Positions 25,975 to 39,500 of a DNA stretch of 64,000 nt are shown here, one piece after another. Under the pieces are notes generated by a model, which worked only from the letters and a program-made list of their open reading frames with translations, was not told the origin of the DNA and ran no database searches. Position 1 is the first letter of the stretch. Each line of letters opens with the position of its first letter. This DNA is from Mactromeris polynyma. Taxonomy: Eukaryota; Mollusca; Bivalvia; Venerida; Mactridae. Position numbers and translations under genes: made by a program. The stretch is from contig JASFXZ010000039.1 of assembly GCA_032209605.1 (NCBI GenBank), forward strand, positions 1,116,001 to 1,180,000, in the 5' to 3' direction.

Positions 25975-26100
25975 CGCTATCGGGATTCCAACCCGGATCT
26001 ACTGATTCTGTGGTATTTGCCGCTCACAGAACTGTTGCTCTATTCAGTATACTCCATGGATGGTGATGATAAACAAATAGTTGATGACGCTACATAATGG
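25975..26100 (-). repeat. Degenerate tRNA-derived SINE
   Basis: On the - strand, TAGATCCGGGTTGGAATCCC resembles a B-box, with a weak A-box-like GTGAGCGGCAAAT upstream. No clear tail. Confidence 0.35.
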
Positions 26101-26674
26101 ACGACAGTCGAATCTTCCAATATTCGTTCGGAAGGTCGAGCTAATATTCGAATACCAACATTGCTATTCATTAACATCCCTAAGAAAAAGGAAGCATGGA
26201 TTTATGATTTTACATGTAGCTAAATGAAGTAAAATGAACACTAGTGAAAGGATGGTGGATTAGACAAAGATGAGAAAAAAGTATCGTGGTGACAGATCTT
26301 TTATGACAATAACAAAATGGCCGATTTTATTGCCCAGCTGACGTCGAGATATATGTATTTCATCACACAGAATACCCGGATGTATGTTATGATTAAATTC
26401 AGACAGTAAAACACCGAACTATAGAACTCTACGTAAAATTTAGCATTAGATGCTCAGGTAAAATGTTAGGTAAATAGACAATCTACATCCATCCGACCGC
26501 CATCGTCTCATCTCAGTACAATATGAAAAAGCGAACAATAATATAATATAAACTGATGGTAAGTATCATTGTGTATGTAATATGACTGTATATAATATTA
26601 TATAATGTGTGTCTGATGTAAAACTATAGTCTAAGATAAAGTTATAACTAATAAGTATTAAACGTGGTCATGGA

Positions 26675-26755
26675 TTGAGAGAGTCGATGAGTTTAACTGC
26701 ACGAAATGTATTGAGAAAGTCGATGAGGTTAACTGCACGAAATGTATTTGTAAAT
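26675..26755 (+). repeat. Two-copy tandem repeat of about 40 bp
   Basis: GAGTCGATGAGTTTAACTGC and AAGTCGATGAGGTTAACTGC, each followed by ACGAAATGTATT. Confidence 0.6.
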
Positions 26756-28204
26756 TCATTCAGTTTTGATAGAAGCTGATACACATTAATTGACTTAAGG
26801 AGACTTTTCTTGTTTGTAACAATTTTAACGATATTTGGGATGATTTTACCAGATTTTCATGTAATAAAGCCCTACATTGTACATTTATCATGTTTGACAT
26901 TCGAAGAGTCTAATAGGTCTAGGACAATGTTGATAATAATCAGAGGAAAAATGTTATTTTAACTGAGATATCTCTTGTCCTGGAAGAGGTTCTCAAGGGC
27001 CGTTCTAGGACTAGAGTGTTGGGGGCGTAGCCTTTTGGCCATTTAGTGGTTTCGATGAAGCCATATAATCGGCGGGCTAATAATACATAGCATAATGTAC
27101 TAACACCATTATAGAATACAATGCTACAATAAATGAGAATCGCTAATTGGAAAAGCTTACAATTAAAGATATCTGTATATTTGCGTATTTATACTCAATC
27201 GTATATGTAAGATTAGGTGCGCCCCCTCCTGAACCCCCTAGTGGTGTCCTAATGTAGCACGTATCGCCATCTTGAACTTATCGTTTTACATCACTAAAAG
27301 TGATGTCGATAAAACACATTTAACAACGCTATTGTTTTGTCCAAGGTAATTTGTATCCATTGACTTTCGAAATCACCATTACATCATTTGGATGAATGCA
27401 TCTTTTGTACATGAGCAAATTTATAAAGCAAACATCATCGCATTCAGAGAGATATCACAGAGAACGTATTTTATAATCACAAATCTGTTTCATTATATTA
27501 AAGATATATCTGGCTCATATGTACATTAAATGCCTGAATTGGCTTCATCCTGTATTGTTGTTACATTGACTAAAACATAACTAATAAGAACCATTGCAAT
27601 GTATAACCGATTGAAAATATATTTTTTTACCATATTAACTAACAGACAAAACTAGTAAAATAGCCTGCGTGTAAAAATTGGAAGTTTTGTTTTAATTTTT
27701 CGACGTTAAAACATCTTTTTTCAACAAATACGGATCAAGTCATTATGAGTTTGTTCTTTTTTAATGCATGTTTATTGATGTTTTAACTATAGGAAATAGT
27801 AGCGTAAGACAATAATACAGAATGTATTTGCATAAATGACAACACCTGAAACACGCAAGGACGTTAAATTGTTTAATTAATGATTCATGTATTATTTAAA
27901 CTGTACCAGTCAAGGGAGCACGCTGTGTGCTAAATATCATAATGACGTGCACTTACGCTTTTTGTGTTATCTTTAACTCTTTGTGCACAAGGGTGAATTT
28001 TCTTGGTCCTATAAACAAGAACAACGATGAACTATGTCACTCTACATCTTTGACTCAGAGTGTTGCTCACCTTCTATCGCGTTATAATGCATCACAAAAT
28101 ACTCACCTCCGTTCACTCTTCCACTTTGTAACCAATAAGTAGTTTAGTTAAAAATGTTTTTCTAAAATAATACCATACGTAATTAAGACCATGTAGAATA
28201 TGAA

Positions 28205-28370
28205 AATTCTGACCAGATTGATGAATCATATCTGAATTTGATTTTCATCAGGGATATACAAACCATTTATATGTCCGTGTTTTCATTGATAAACTTCCGT
28301 AATATTATCTGACTAGATTAATCAATCATATCTGAATTTGATTTTCATCAGGGACATATAAACCGTTTCA
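28205..28370 (+). repeat. Two-copy direct repeat
   Basis: AATCATATCTGAATTTGATT followed by TTCATCAGGGA occurs at about 28225 and again at about 28323, with shared flanks (GACCAGATTGATG, GACTAGATTAATC). Confidence 0.6.
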
Positions 28371-29639
28371 AAGTTCTAAAATGAGTAGACAGAGTTTTCT
28401 CTGAAATTCTGTCCAGGAAAAAGTCAGAGGCAACAGGCTGATAAATATGACATTGGAAAGACTCAGGTGATTTAATCAGACCTCTGCTTCACAAACTATG
28501 TTTATAGGACAAAATAAATGTAATGACAATTTGCTGAGGAAGCAGTTGTAAAATTTACAGCCGTTGGCTATGAAAGTTGAAATTAACATGTTAAGATTAC
28601 ATTCTTGAAGAACAGATACCGCTCAAGCCAGTTATTATTATCATTAAACACTTCTAGTGTTCTTTTTTTATATAAAAATCATTACATGTACCTATACTAT
28701 TAGATATGCTTTAATTTTTAGGTTCCTTCAATCCTGAAGAGGATGGTGGAATTTGAGGAGGTCTATAAGAATTGTTTTTCAAATTTCATTGTTTATATTG
28801 TATTTATCCAAATAAAATGGGACACAGAAGTATTTAAGATAACACAAATATCTTGGAAAAAACATAACATTACTAGTACTGATACGCACAATATGACAAA
28901 ACGCAATAATGAGACAAAGTCGATATTAAGACCACTTTATGGCGGACTCATTGGTGGTATCATTATCGAGTTTTTACTATATTTACAACCTGATATTTTA
29001 AAACTAGTTTTGTGCTAAAGTGAGTTTTCCATGTAATTATATAAGATATTTGTCGATGGAGAACGAGTGTATAAAATTTAAGGATTGTTGGCTTAGAATA
29101 TAACTTTTGGACAAGGGGCTAATTAACATAAATGCCATTTCTGTAACACCTTCGAGGCGTGTTGAGTCGTTCATGAAAAGTGATATCTACCGAGAGTTAT
29201 CGTATCACCTTTCTCCTCATATCACTTTATCCTCATATCACGTTCATACAATTATGTTTGGTCATACACTCATTCTTACTCGGTTTGACAAGTTATAAGT
29301 AGGTATTATAGCCATGTGAATGACCGCCCTCTCACACAATTGCGCAATTTGTTACTTCCTAAATGTAATCATAAGGAGACCATTTCTTCAGTAAAATACG
29401 TGAGACATGCATACAAGTTCCAACAAAACCACGGCTTCATGAAGCCTGCCACAAATCAATGAACAGTTTTTTTAAACGGGGCTTTAAGACATATAAACAG
29501 CCAGTGTCATGTAGAAATGTTTCCAGCTACTATGGTGTAGGAAGACACCAAATACCCCTTCTAGCTATTTTGGGTATATACGGGTACCTGGGTAGTATCA
29601 CTGATATGTCAAAAACCAACAGGATAGTTTCCTTACGTA

Positions 29640-29740
29640 CAAATGCTACTTCCTTGTTGGGATTCGAACCCACATCAGAGAGGGGCAAGTGATTTAAGGT
29701 CAGCGACCACAACTACTAGATCAAGATGGCCGCCAATGAA
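29640..29740 (-). repeat. tRNA-derived SINE fragment
   Basis: On the - strand, TGATCTAGTAGTTGTGGTCG (A-box region) and GATGTGGGTTCGAATCCCAA (B-box) have tRNA spacing. Confidence 0.5.
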
Positions 29741-30429
29741 ATTGAAACTTGTGCTTTTTTATAATACATTAATACTGTGAGTTCTTCATTTTTTCTCTTA
29801 TCTTAATAAAAGCGAACAAAAACAAATTTAATATAAGCTTACGGCATTTATTTTGCCAATAAACATCAAATTAAGAGAATAATGTACTGTATTTTTTTGT
29901 TCAACTAAAGACACCCCTTTTAACTAAACTTGTTAGGCTCATCCCATAATTAAAGCGGTATGACACTTTTCCCCTTCTGTTATGGTTATATATACATGTA
30001 TATGCTAGTTTTAAACCACCCTCATAACACTTCATTTCAAAGTCAGATTTCAACTGGTTTGGTATAGATAGTTCCGACATCTACACTATTTACCTCCCGT
30101 GTTCTTAATCTTCCGCCATGTTGATAGGCAAAACAGATATACAAGCACTTATAGGAGTAATTCCCAAATATGTGATAATTGAGAAAATTCCAAAAGGATA
30201 ATGAATCAGTTATTTTTTATATCTGATTATTTTATCAGCATTTAAATAATATTCCCTTTAACTTTTATGGAAATTGACCGATCACTATGGCCGACTATTC
30301 AGAACAAGGGAGGTAAATATTTTAAATGTGGGAACTATCCATTGATGTGTTTCTTTCCTGGATGTAGCAGAATTTAGATATTCAAACGAGAGGATGAATT
30401 GTGACATATTTAAGAGGATTTTCTATTTA

Positions 30430-31050
30430 TCGTTTTGGTAAAGCTTAAGTCCCACCATCACGACTTAGGGTGGCGAATGGATACGAATGTAGAAATCGTG
30501 GACATTCCTCATAATTCTTACAGGGTTCGTGTTGGATTCCTGGTAGTTCGGGACAGTTCTCCTCTACTCGCGGGAGGGACACGACAGTTTTGGAATGTTC
30601 AAAACATTCGTGGTCAAGTCACGATTTAAGTGTGTTCGTACTGCATTCTTACTGCGTTCGTACTGGATAGTACTGGTGCGTACTCGCATTCTTCCCCTGT
30701 CGTAGCGAATCCTGATGGTGGCTGGCAATCATTTTCTCATGCTCCAAGCAGAATGTAGTACGCTATACCACGAACCACTAAGCATCCAGTACGAACCTGT
30801 ATTCGTATCACTTTCGTGTCGCAATCGTGACGCAATCGTACTGATTCGTGGACATTCCTACGGCATTCTTACTGTGATCGTAGTGAGTTCGTGTGGGTTC
30901 AAACTGGTTCTTCTTAATTCTTGTTGGAAGCGTACTGAGTTCTTACTGCTGTCTCACTGCATTATTGTGGTATTCGTACCGATGCGCACAATATGCGTAC
31001 GGCATGGGTAGGGAACTCTCTTTAGGGTCATTACAAGGCGAACCACTACG
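30430..31050. repeat. TTCGTACTG-rich, GC-elevated block
   Basis: Dense, irregular repeats of words like TTCGTACTG, ATTCTTACTG, AATCGTACTG and TTCGTGTTGG, at about 8-20 bp spacing, in a block more GC-rich than its surroundings. Open frames here (for example 30715-31011) have no recognisable domain and are a by-product of composition. Confidence 0.5.
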
Positions 31051-31879
31051 ACTTTTTCATTATTTCCTGTTCGCCGGCATTCCTGCGCAAAGACGTGACA
31101 GTGGGACTGGGGCTTTACGAACAGGAAATGACAGTAGTGCCATAACATCATTCCAGAGTTCTTCAGTGACAGTTGTCAAAGATGTCAAATTATGTCAAAT
31201 TCAGTGATATTAAAATAATTCCGACGGCAAGTATGTCATCCTTACCAAATTATCGGCATTGAGAAAGGATTTTATTAATTACTAATTAATTTATTCATTA
31301 GTTTTGATTACCCAAACCTATTATGTCGCTTTAAGCATTATCTACAATCTTTTTCTCCTTATCACACTCCTATTCAAGTATCCTTTTCTAATTACTGACA
31401 TCCTTCCCGAAGGATTGAATTTCAAGTTATTATCTTATTATCTTATCAACTTTATGGGAGTTTTAAGACGAGGAAATACCATTTATCAAATTAGAAAGTA
31501 GCTACTTACACATAACAATTTATTTTAGAAACTAATTTTAACAGAATGGGGTTAGCGATGTTTTAAGAATATTTGTTTGTGTCTGTTACATATCAATACT
31601 TTTAGCTTTGTCTTCGAATGTAGGAAACTCGAGGATTGCAATACAACGGTAAGTGTTGGTGCTTTTCAGTTAAAAAAATTAATTAATGATTTATACATGC
31701 ATTATATCTAGAAAAATCTAAAACATAGGGTTCTGCCAATGTTTAATTTGTTCCTTTGTGCATCGTTGTTTTTAAATTGTCTATTTTTTGTTTAATCTGG
31801 TTGTAAAGTTCAGGCTTGCTGATTTAGTAACCAAACTTCCCAGTGAGGAAACAATACAAGCACATTGACCATTCTGACC

Positions 31880-32285
31880 CCCAGTATTTTTTGCTGACAG
31901 TTCCAAGGCTGTAATTCGCTATATGATTGTTGTTTCTGTTTGTGTTATAAATGTCTTTTGTATTTCCCTTTCCCCTGTGCAGTTCTGTCACTTTATACAG
32001 TGTTCAGATTGTTTCCTGCCCATTTTTGGCCTATTGCGGCCAGTTGTCTTGACTTGTCCGGTGATCTTTTCCACCCATTAATTCCCCCCCTCCCCCTGCC
32101 GCCAACCACTGCCCACTTTGATTCTCCTAGTTATTCCTTGTGGTCTGCCGGGCCATTCCTTGTGCCTCTGTTCCTTAATATGTGTACCGTTTGACCTTCT
32201 TAAGTGCCTTATTTTTTGTGGATTGTTGTTTTTCCGGAGGTCTGCGTGGGGAGGCACTGTGTTGTGTATGTGACGTTCCCTGCAG
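31880..32285 (+). repeat. Dispersed repeat, family of 14915-15200
   Basis: Starts TGACAGTTCCAAGGCTGTAA and ends with GGAGGTCTGCGTGGGGAGGC, ACTGTGTT and ACGTTCCCTGC. The reverse complement of the latter recurs near 18470, 21968, 59995 and 63478. Confidence 0.5.
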
Positions 32286-32884
32286 TTACGTATTCTCAGT
32301 TTTTTTCCACTTAAGGAAGTGTTATTTTTTTTAATTTTCTGGAAAATATAGGCGAGGTATGATAATTATGTTGTATTGTTGTTAGTAAAAACAATCTTCT
32401 GAGGAAGTTACGAAAATAATGGAACACCCCTGCCTTCTAAATTTGAAAGCCATCTCACTACTAAATTCATGATAATACATTCATAGGCCTATATATTACT
32501 AGCTATTAGGGATGTCAACGAATATTCTGATTCGAATATTCGATTAAAATACATATTTTCAATATAAAAACTGTATGCAAGTGTATTAAATTTTTATTGA
32601 TGGTCATTAGTATTTATTAATCGTTCATAAATCTGATACTAGTTAATTTAAAATGGCATACACATATCTTATCAATTTTGTAATGCATGCATACAATATT
32701 TAACATTCAATCTAATCCATTTCTGGTAAGCAGAGCAAAATGAGGAAAAACCGGCCCTTATTCTACCCAAAATCGTTTCATATTGTGCGCAAAGTTTTGG
32801 TGCAAGTCAACGAAACTTCAAAATACGATGATGATAAACGTGGATACTTTAAGGATTTCCCTCAACTTTACCCCCATTACGCGG

Positions 32885-33100
32885 TTTTCCTCTGAAGGAT
32901 TTCCCCTTACTTTCGCCCATTACGCTTGGATTTCCCCTTACCTTCTCCCCATTACGCCGTTTTTTACTCAAGGATTTCCCCTTACTTCCCCCCCACTACG
33001 CTGTTTTTCACTCAAGGATTCCCCTTACGTTCCACCCATTACACAGTTTTTCACTCAAGGATTTCCTCTTACCCCCCTCCCCCATTACGCTGTTTTTTGA
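32885..33100 (+). repeat. About 43-bp tandem repeat upstream of gene 2
   Basis: Five units with core AAGGATTTCCCCTTAC, C-rich stretch and CATTACGC.GTTTTTCACTC. Confidence 0.75.
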
Positions 33101-33537
33101 ATAGTTTAAACAGGCACGAACTTTACCACCAGATTAAATAAAAACTAAATAAATATCAAAACTCAAAATCATTCTATCTGTTAAGGAAGTTTTCCTCCAG
33201 GCATTTTTCTAAAACCAAACAGTGACCTTTGCTTCCTAACGGGAATTAAAAATCTAAATATAGTAACACGCTTCCTGGTTGGGGAAGTTAGAAAGGGGAA
33301 TTCCTTGATTTCCCGTTCAGGAAGTTTCTCTCACTGTTTTTTTTTATTCCAGACCTACAATATTATGGAACTGAATAAAACCTATTTTTACGCAAACACC
33401 ACACCATACAACGGATCATGTAGAAACATACATAAAGTGAGTTAGAAATGTTGAACACCACGTCAGACGGCTGCATTGGTATGCCGCTAAAATATTGACA
33501 AAATATTATAAATTTCTTCTCGTACCAGAAGTAAGAA

Positions 33538-36500
33538 ATGTTCGGAACTATGACGGAAATTATTTATTTTAACAGACTGTGGTGTGTTTTGTTACTCTTG
33601 GCTACCTCAAAAACGTGTAGTGCAACCGATCATCGTCATACGGCATTTAACAGTGAAGATGAATTTCATTCAGTGTTGGTGACGCAATCTGATGACGTCA
33701 TAGTGCATCTACAAGAAACCCTTCTTCAGTTTCAGTATGGAAATATTACAGAAAGCGGAATAATTCATCGAGTGAATATATCTAGAAACCATATGTGGGA
33801 CCAGAGCATTCACGCTTACCACCACAAACCTACACTATTTCAGTCATTTGTTCGCATGGAAACTGAATATTTGTTGCTATGCCACTTTGCTGGATGCAGT
33901 GTCTACGACACAATGAATATCAGCATCAACCACACGGTTCGACCTTTTAACAACAATTTAAAAGATGCATTACTCAAAGAAACAAGAAATGCTCAACTCG
34001 TCATATACCCATCAAAACATAATGTTTTAATATTTTTCTCGGCTGTAACTGACTCTGCTGGGATAAGTTCCATATCTTCAAGCTGGTTTGGATCAACCTC
34101 TTATTCCCTGGAATATGGGTTTTCGTTCAAATCCAAAGAATACCAGCATTTTTATTTTGTGTATTCATTTAATGTAGGAGACTACATTTACTTCGTACGA
34201 AATGTTGAAGACACAGGAGGTTATAAAGCTATGATAAGCCAGTTGTGTGCCGACGATGAACATTTTTGGTCTTATATCGAAAGTAATCTCAGTTGCAATA
34301 CTTATTCTTGGGTCTTATCAGCTACCATTATCAACAACACTTTTCTTGCTTTAGCAATGGGAAAAAATGATAAAACCGCTTTGTGTGTTTTTGATATTCA
34401 GCGTATAGAGGCTCATTTTGAACAGGCACTTACAAGTTGTTTTAAGGAAGCTAATGGTTCTTGGCCAAAGTGGATCAATGAAACTGGCGAGTCTTGTACG
34501 GCAATATTAGTAAGTCAAATATGCTTCTGGTACAATTGTTTTAATGTAAAACTTTGATAGCACTATGAAAAATTGGTATGCAATAGTGACCTCGTCACAT
34601 GACTATTGTTACTGACTACTGGTTGTCCGCATACGTTAGTGTACAGTGGATTCAAAATACATGTATATCGAGAATATTGTCTATTGGTAAATATTTTCTA
34701 AAACGTGTGTTCATTGGCTGACCTCCTCATTGGCTGACCTCCTCGATATTTGTTTATCCTCAAGTAAATAACAATGATGTGTTAATGTTTTAATTAACCT
34801 ACCAAATGAAACAAAAACATTACAGTATCTATCCGTTATAAAATTTGTTAAATATAAAATGACGTAAAAGATCGCACTGCTATGCTGTTCGATAGGAAAA
34901 GTTTAGTAACTTATTCAATGATAATTTAGAACGAAGTCAGTTCGAATCATGTACACATAAGTTTACTGGATATGTTGACGGCTTGGTTGTCCAAATGAAC
35001 AATCATGATTTGTTATCCTTTTTTTAAGCCAAACAAAGAGTTCAGTTGTGGTTATACTAAATATAACACGAGAATCTTGTCCAGTCAATCATTAACCACA
35101 AGCAATATCACCGAACTTAATGGAGACGGGCAAGTTGCCAATCATTCCATGGTTTTTAAGGACTATAATGGTACAGTGTACGGATATATCGGTTTTCGGA
35201 CTGGATATCTTTGGAAGGTAATGTTCACATGTATCACATTTGGAACTACTCCGCCTTTTCCGGAGTTCTTTTCTTCGATAAACACTGAGACTTTCCGATG
35301 TGTACTATATTCAGTAACGTCAGCACACTTAAATAACAGTAACACCTTCTTTACAAACATCGTCATTATTGATAATATTTCTTAACAGTATGGTACACGC
35401 ACATAAATCATTTTAGACTGTCGGCTGCTCGGCTAATCGGTCACCATCGCTATTATTTTCCGAACTGCAATTTGATTTATTTATCTACGCAATACTTAAG
35501 ACGAAATTAAGTGTCTATGTTTAAAATGACAAATCAAATAAAAAATCATCTTGTAAATACATGAGCTGGCAAGAAAAGAGAGGGAGAAGCACATGGGGAA
35601 TATTTTCTGGAGACAATCCTATTACATTAAATTATACGGTAGCTTATGAGTACATATGACGTTTAGAGATAGCCAAATGAAATTATAACAACAAATTCTC
35701 TGATATATAAGGTATTGAGTATATTTAATGAAGCCTGGGAATAGCAACAGTAAGTTATAACAAAAACTAGTCGATTCAGATTTGATCAAGCCGACAGTCT
35801 TTCAAAGCTTTCAGCGCTTTGATTATCAATCGTGAGCAAAACCGGATTATTTTCAGGTCATTTTCGATGAGCCGTCTCGAGTGATAGAGCGGTTATCACG
35901 TGTGATCGTATCTAACACACCAATCAGACAGCTTGTGTTTAACAACGACGGATCAAGCCTACTTTACATATCAGCTAAGACGGTGAGTACTCTCTGATTT
36001 TATTTTTCCTCTCGGTTTTCGTTCTTCATTTCACCTGTAATGATTTGGAAAATATGACTGTTTCCTGTAAGTTGTACAGTTGTGTCTGTAGGGAGCGGTT
36101 TTATATTGTTATTTACTACAAACGTTTTTATGAGGACAGAAATCACTACGTGTGACTTACAAATGTTGGGTATCACTAATCTATTCACACCTCTATGGTC
36201 GGCGAAAGATCGTTGATGTATTCATATTGCGTCAAACACTTCAATTTCCTGTTTAGCAATTTCACACAACACAATTTCACACAACACAATTTCACACATC
36301 ACAATTTCACACATCACAATTTCACACATCACAATTTCACACATCACAATTTCACACATCACAATTTCACACATCACAATTTCACACATCACAATTTCAC
36401 TCATATTTCCATGTCTCCTTCTGTCTTTGTGGTAGTTGTTTAATTTTTGTATGTGACATTTCGTGCTCGACTTCTTTTGTTAGATAGTTTTAGTAATATC

Positions 36501-36563
36501 GTTGAATGAACGTCTCTACTTCAGCTGGGGAGGATTGAAGTGGATCCCACGTGTCCACCTACT
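33538..36563 (+). other. Gene 2 signal peptide and sema-domain exons
   Basis: Exon 1 (972 nt) opens with a hydrophobic leader ([16 protein letters not shown]) and runs into a sema fold. Diagnostic pieces are [11 protein letters not shown], then [20 protein letters not shown], matching the sema pattern of a Cys-x-D-D turn followed by W, F/Y and L..C, and [14 protein letters not shown]. Exons 2 and 3 ([13 protein letters not shown], then VIFDEPSRV and [10 protein letters not shown]) are the last blades. A 39-nt microexon at 36525-36563 gives [13 protein letters not shown], which resembles the sema/PSI junction. Several N-x-S/T glycosylation sites occur. The expected cysteine-rich PSI module does not follow. 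Confidence 0.82.
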
Positions 36564-39500
36564 GTAAGTGAATTTACACCATTCTTATCAAACATTTTTC
36601 TTTATCGATTGTTTTAATATAACAATATCTTACAACATATATAAATGACTCTCTATGGCACGAGCTTTTTGATCTAATATATGCACTACTAGCGACTAAT
36701 ACAAGTAGCAGAATTCTTAAAATGAGCGACGCTGTGCGATTTCCCACCTCTTCGTTAAGTGACGTCATTTCCAGAAAACGTCACATGTGACGACATCAGA
36801 CAGTAAGCAATGTTGCCCCATATGGCAATATGAAAACGAAGTGATCATATGGAGTCAATATGTATATTGTTTCCTGCTTGCTAATAGGGACATCGCATGT
36901 GGCGTTTTCTTGAAATGACGTCACTTAAAGAAGAGGTTGGAAATCCAATAGCAACGCTCAAATGTAAAATGTGAAGAACGAACATTTTGTTTACTCAACA
37001 GATTGGCAAGGTAGAACCGATGAATGGAACGTTAGATGGTGGAACAACACTGACTCTCACAGGAAAATTCAGTATTTCCGATTTCTACGATGCGTTCAGT
37101 TCAGCCCATCGACCATCAGTGAGTATTGCCATTGGTTACACTCCCTGTCGGAACATCAGTTGCGAATCACCCTACAGGTAAGCTGTCATTGAAAAGTTTC
37201 ACATTTGATTTATTGTTTCACAGGAAAATTCAGCATTTCCGTTCAGCCATTCGACCATCAGTGAGTATTGCCATTGGAGACACTTGGAACATCAATGTCA
37301 TTGAATAGTTGCACATTGGATTTATTGTTTTGGTTATGTTGTCTTTCTGCAAGCCGCTGACACCTGACCCACATGAATCAGAGATGGAGGAAAAGATGAA
37401 CCATGGACCATAGAGTCTGTGCGTTAGGCTGGTCTCCATCTTATAGATGCATGTATGTTCACACAAACCACTCTAGAACGGCCCTCTCTTAAACAACAAC
37501 CTATCAGCTTAATCGGCATTATCAATTTTCCCGCGGAAATAGTTTACTACTTACTTAACCTCTTGAGTGCAACAACTTTTAAACAACAGACGAAACTTGC
37601 ATCTCCTCCAGAGTGTTCCTTTGAATATGTGATGTACATGTATATGAATATATAGTAAAACCTCGAGAATAAGACCACCATTAGGACTCTTGGTCTTAGT
37701 ATTGAGGTTTAAGTTCAAGTAGTCTATCAAATACACCCATTGACTGTCTACTGTAATTCAAGCAATATATATATAAATATATACATACAGTAAAACCTCA
37801 ATAAGACGCCCACAATTGGGACTCATGAACTCTGGTCTTAATATTGAGGTTGAATAAAGAGCAAAATGGTGAAAATGGACTTGGAAATTGTGTTCTTAAT
37901 TTTGAGGTGGTCTTATTGTTGAGGTTGTCTTTAAGTGAGGTTTAACTGTATATTCATATTTTTGTTCGTCCTTGGCTTACTGGACAGAAAATGAAATATA
38001 ATGAGCAAAAACGTTCACTGTACATGTATTTATATAGTTACGTACTTACTTTGTAGGATTACGTGCGTCACACCAGAACAACATTCGGCGGGGAATATGA
38101 CAATTAAGGTAGAAATCCGAATCTCGTCATCAGTCAGATGCAGTGGGTCAACCGAACATGATTATATGTTTGCATACATGGTAAATAGTACACATTATTA
38201 TTTCTCATGTGATGTCACAAATAATGTTGTATTTCATGAGCTGAATTATTACGTTGGATCACATGGTAATTGCACCAGTTATTTTGCGTTTTATAAAATG
38301 ATACTAGGCCTCAGTGCATCACGTACTATATATTATATCGAATATAATGGATTGGGAGCGCCAAATTTAGCGTCTTTATTTTTAAACAAGCCATGCAACA
38401 TTTCACAATGAAGAGAAACGAATTCTTTACGATTTGCGACCGTCCAGAACGACAGTTTAGACCATTTAAATAACATGTTGGGAATTGTTCCGGCTGGTGC
38501 ATCACCTGATAGTATTTACCTTATGGTCATAATTCACAATATCACACTCGCTACCATGTTAAGCAAATAGGGAATTGTTACAAGGTTATCTCTACTTCTG
38601 TATCCCTTCTGGAGTATATTCATGTATGTATGTATTTAATACGTTTTATACTGTAGATGGGATGCTGAAAGCATTACTTCGACTTTTATGATTCTATTTA
38701 CAATGTATATGGTTTAGGAAAGCCGACAAATACATAAATACAAGACACACTAAAGTTTTGGTATAGCATATTATTGTATACATACCTATTTACCATACAG
38801 GAACCTTTATTGGACAATTCTTCTACCATCGAAACTCAAAGAATCAAACTGTCTGGTTGTGTTCCTATCTCTGTAAACGGAAACAACCTTGATATAGGCA
38901 CCACTAGACAGATGCTGGTCGGTGATAGTACTTGTAACATCACCAGCTTTAACAGGTTATCTCTATAATAATGCTTTTTGTCCAGTCATTCTCCGTAAAA
39001 AATGGCCAAACCTTCAAATAATTGCAACAGAAATTATGAAAGTTAAATCTATATAGAACAACATATCAAAAGTCTTACAAAATCTAAGTTGCAGAAATAC
39101 TTGAAATTCGTCTGTTTTAACACCACCTCATTTTTACAAAAATGTCTTTTTAGTGCAAATATGAAAATGACCACATGTACATCTGTGGAATATTATGTAC
39201 CAGAAAACTTCTTGACAGCAGAATATTTAAATCTAGACTCCATTCAATGTGTATTAATGAAGAACTCTGCCCAAATACAAGGAAAAATGAATATTTCCTT
39301 ACGTTAAAGTGATAGAGATTACCCCACCCAATTATACAAAATCTAATGTTGAATTTAGCAAGTCGCCAGTATATTCGTTTAAATAACTTCGAAACATTAT
39401 TTGTTATATGAACGTGTATTCAACTATACATCGTTATACATCTCAGTGGATTGACAAAAACATAAGTAGTCCAACAACATGAAGTACATAAATATAAATC

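Larger units (their letters stand above)
25804..33537. other. Gene-poor interval upstream of both ST1 and gene 2
   Basis: Divergent 5' flanks of ST1 (- strand) and receptor 2 (+ strand), so promoters of both should lie here, but no TATA or initiator could be assigned with confidence. The missing N-terminal anchor exon of ST1 is expected here and was not recognised. Visible: SINE fragments (25975-26100 and 29640-29740), a doublet at 28205-28370, an unusual TTCGTACTG-rich block (30430-31050), a dispersed repeat (31880-32285) and a tandem array (32885-33100). Confidence 0.5.

Noticed and set aside
30715..31011. 98-residue + strand ORF
   Set aside because: Lies in the TTCGTACTG-rich repeat block; low-complexity word usage and no recognisable domain.
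32885..33100. CRISPR-like array
   Set aside because: The repeats are contiguous and degenerate without unique spacers, in a eukaryotic context; it is a minisatellite.
36195..36443. ORFs with repeated HNFTH (+) and CEIVM (-)
   Set aside because: Products of a 15-bp tandem repeat in an intron; no start context or splice support.
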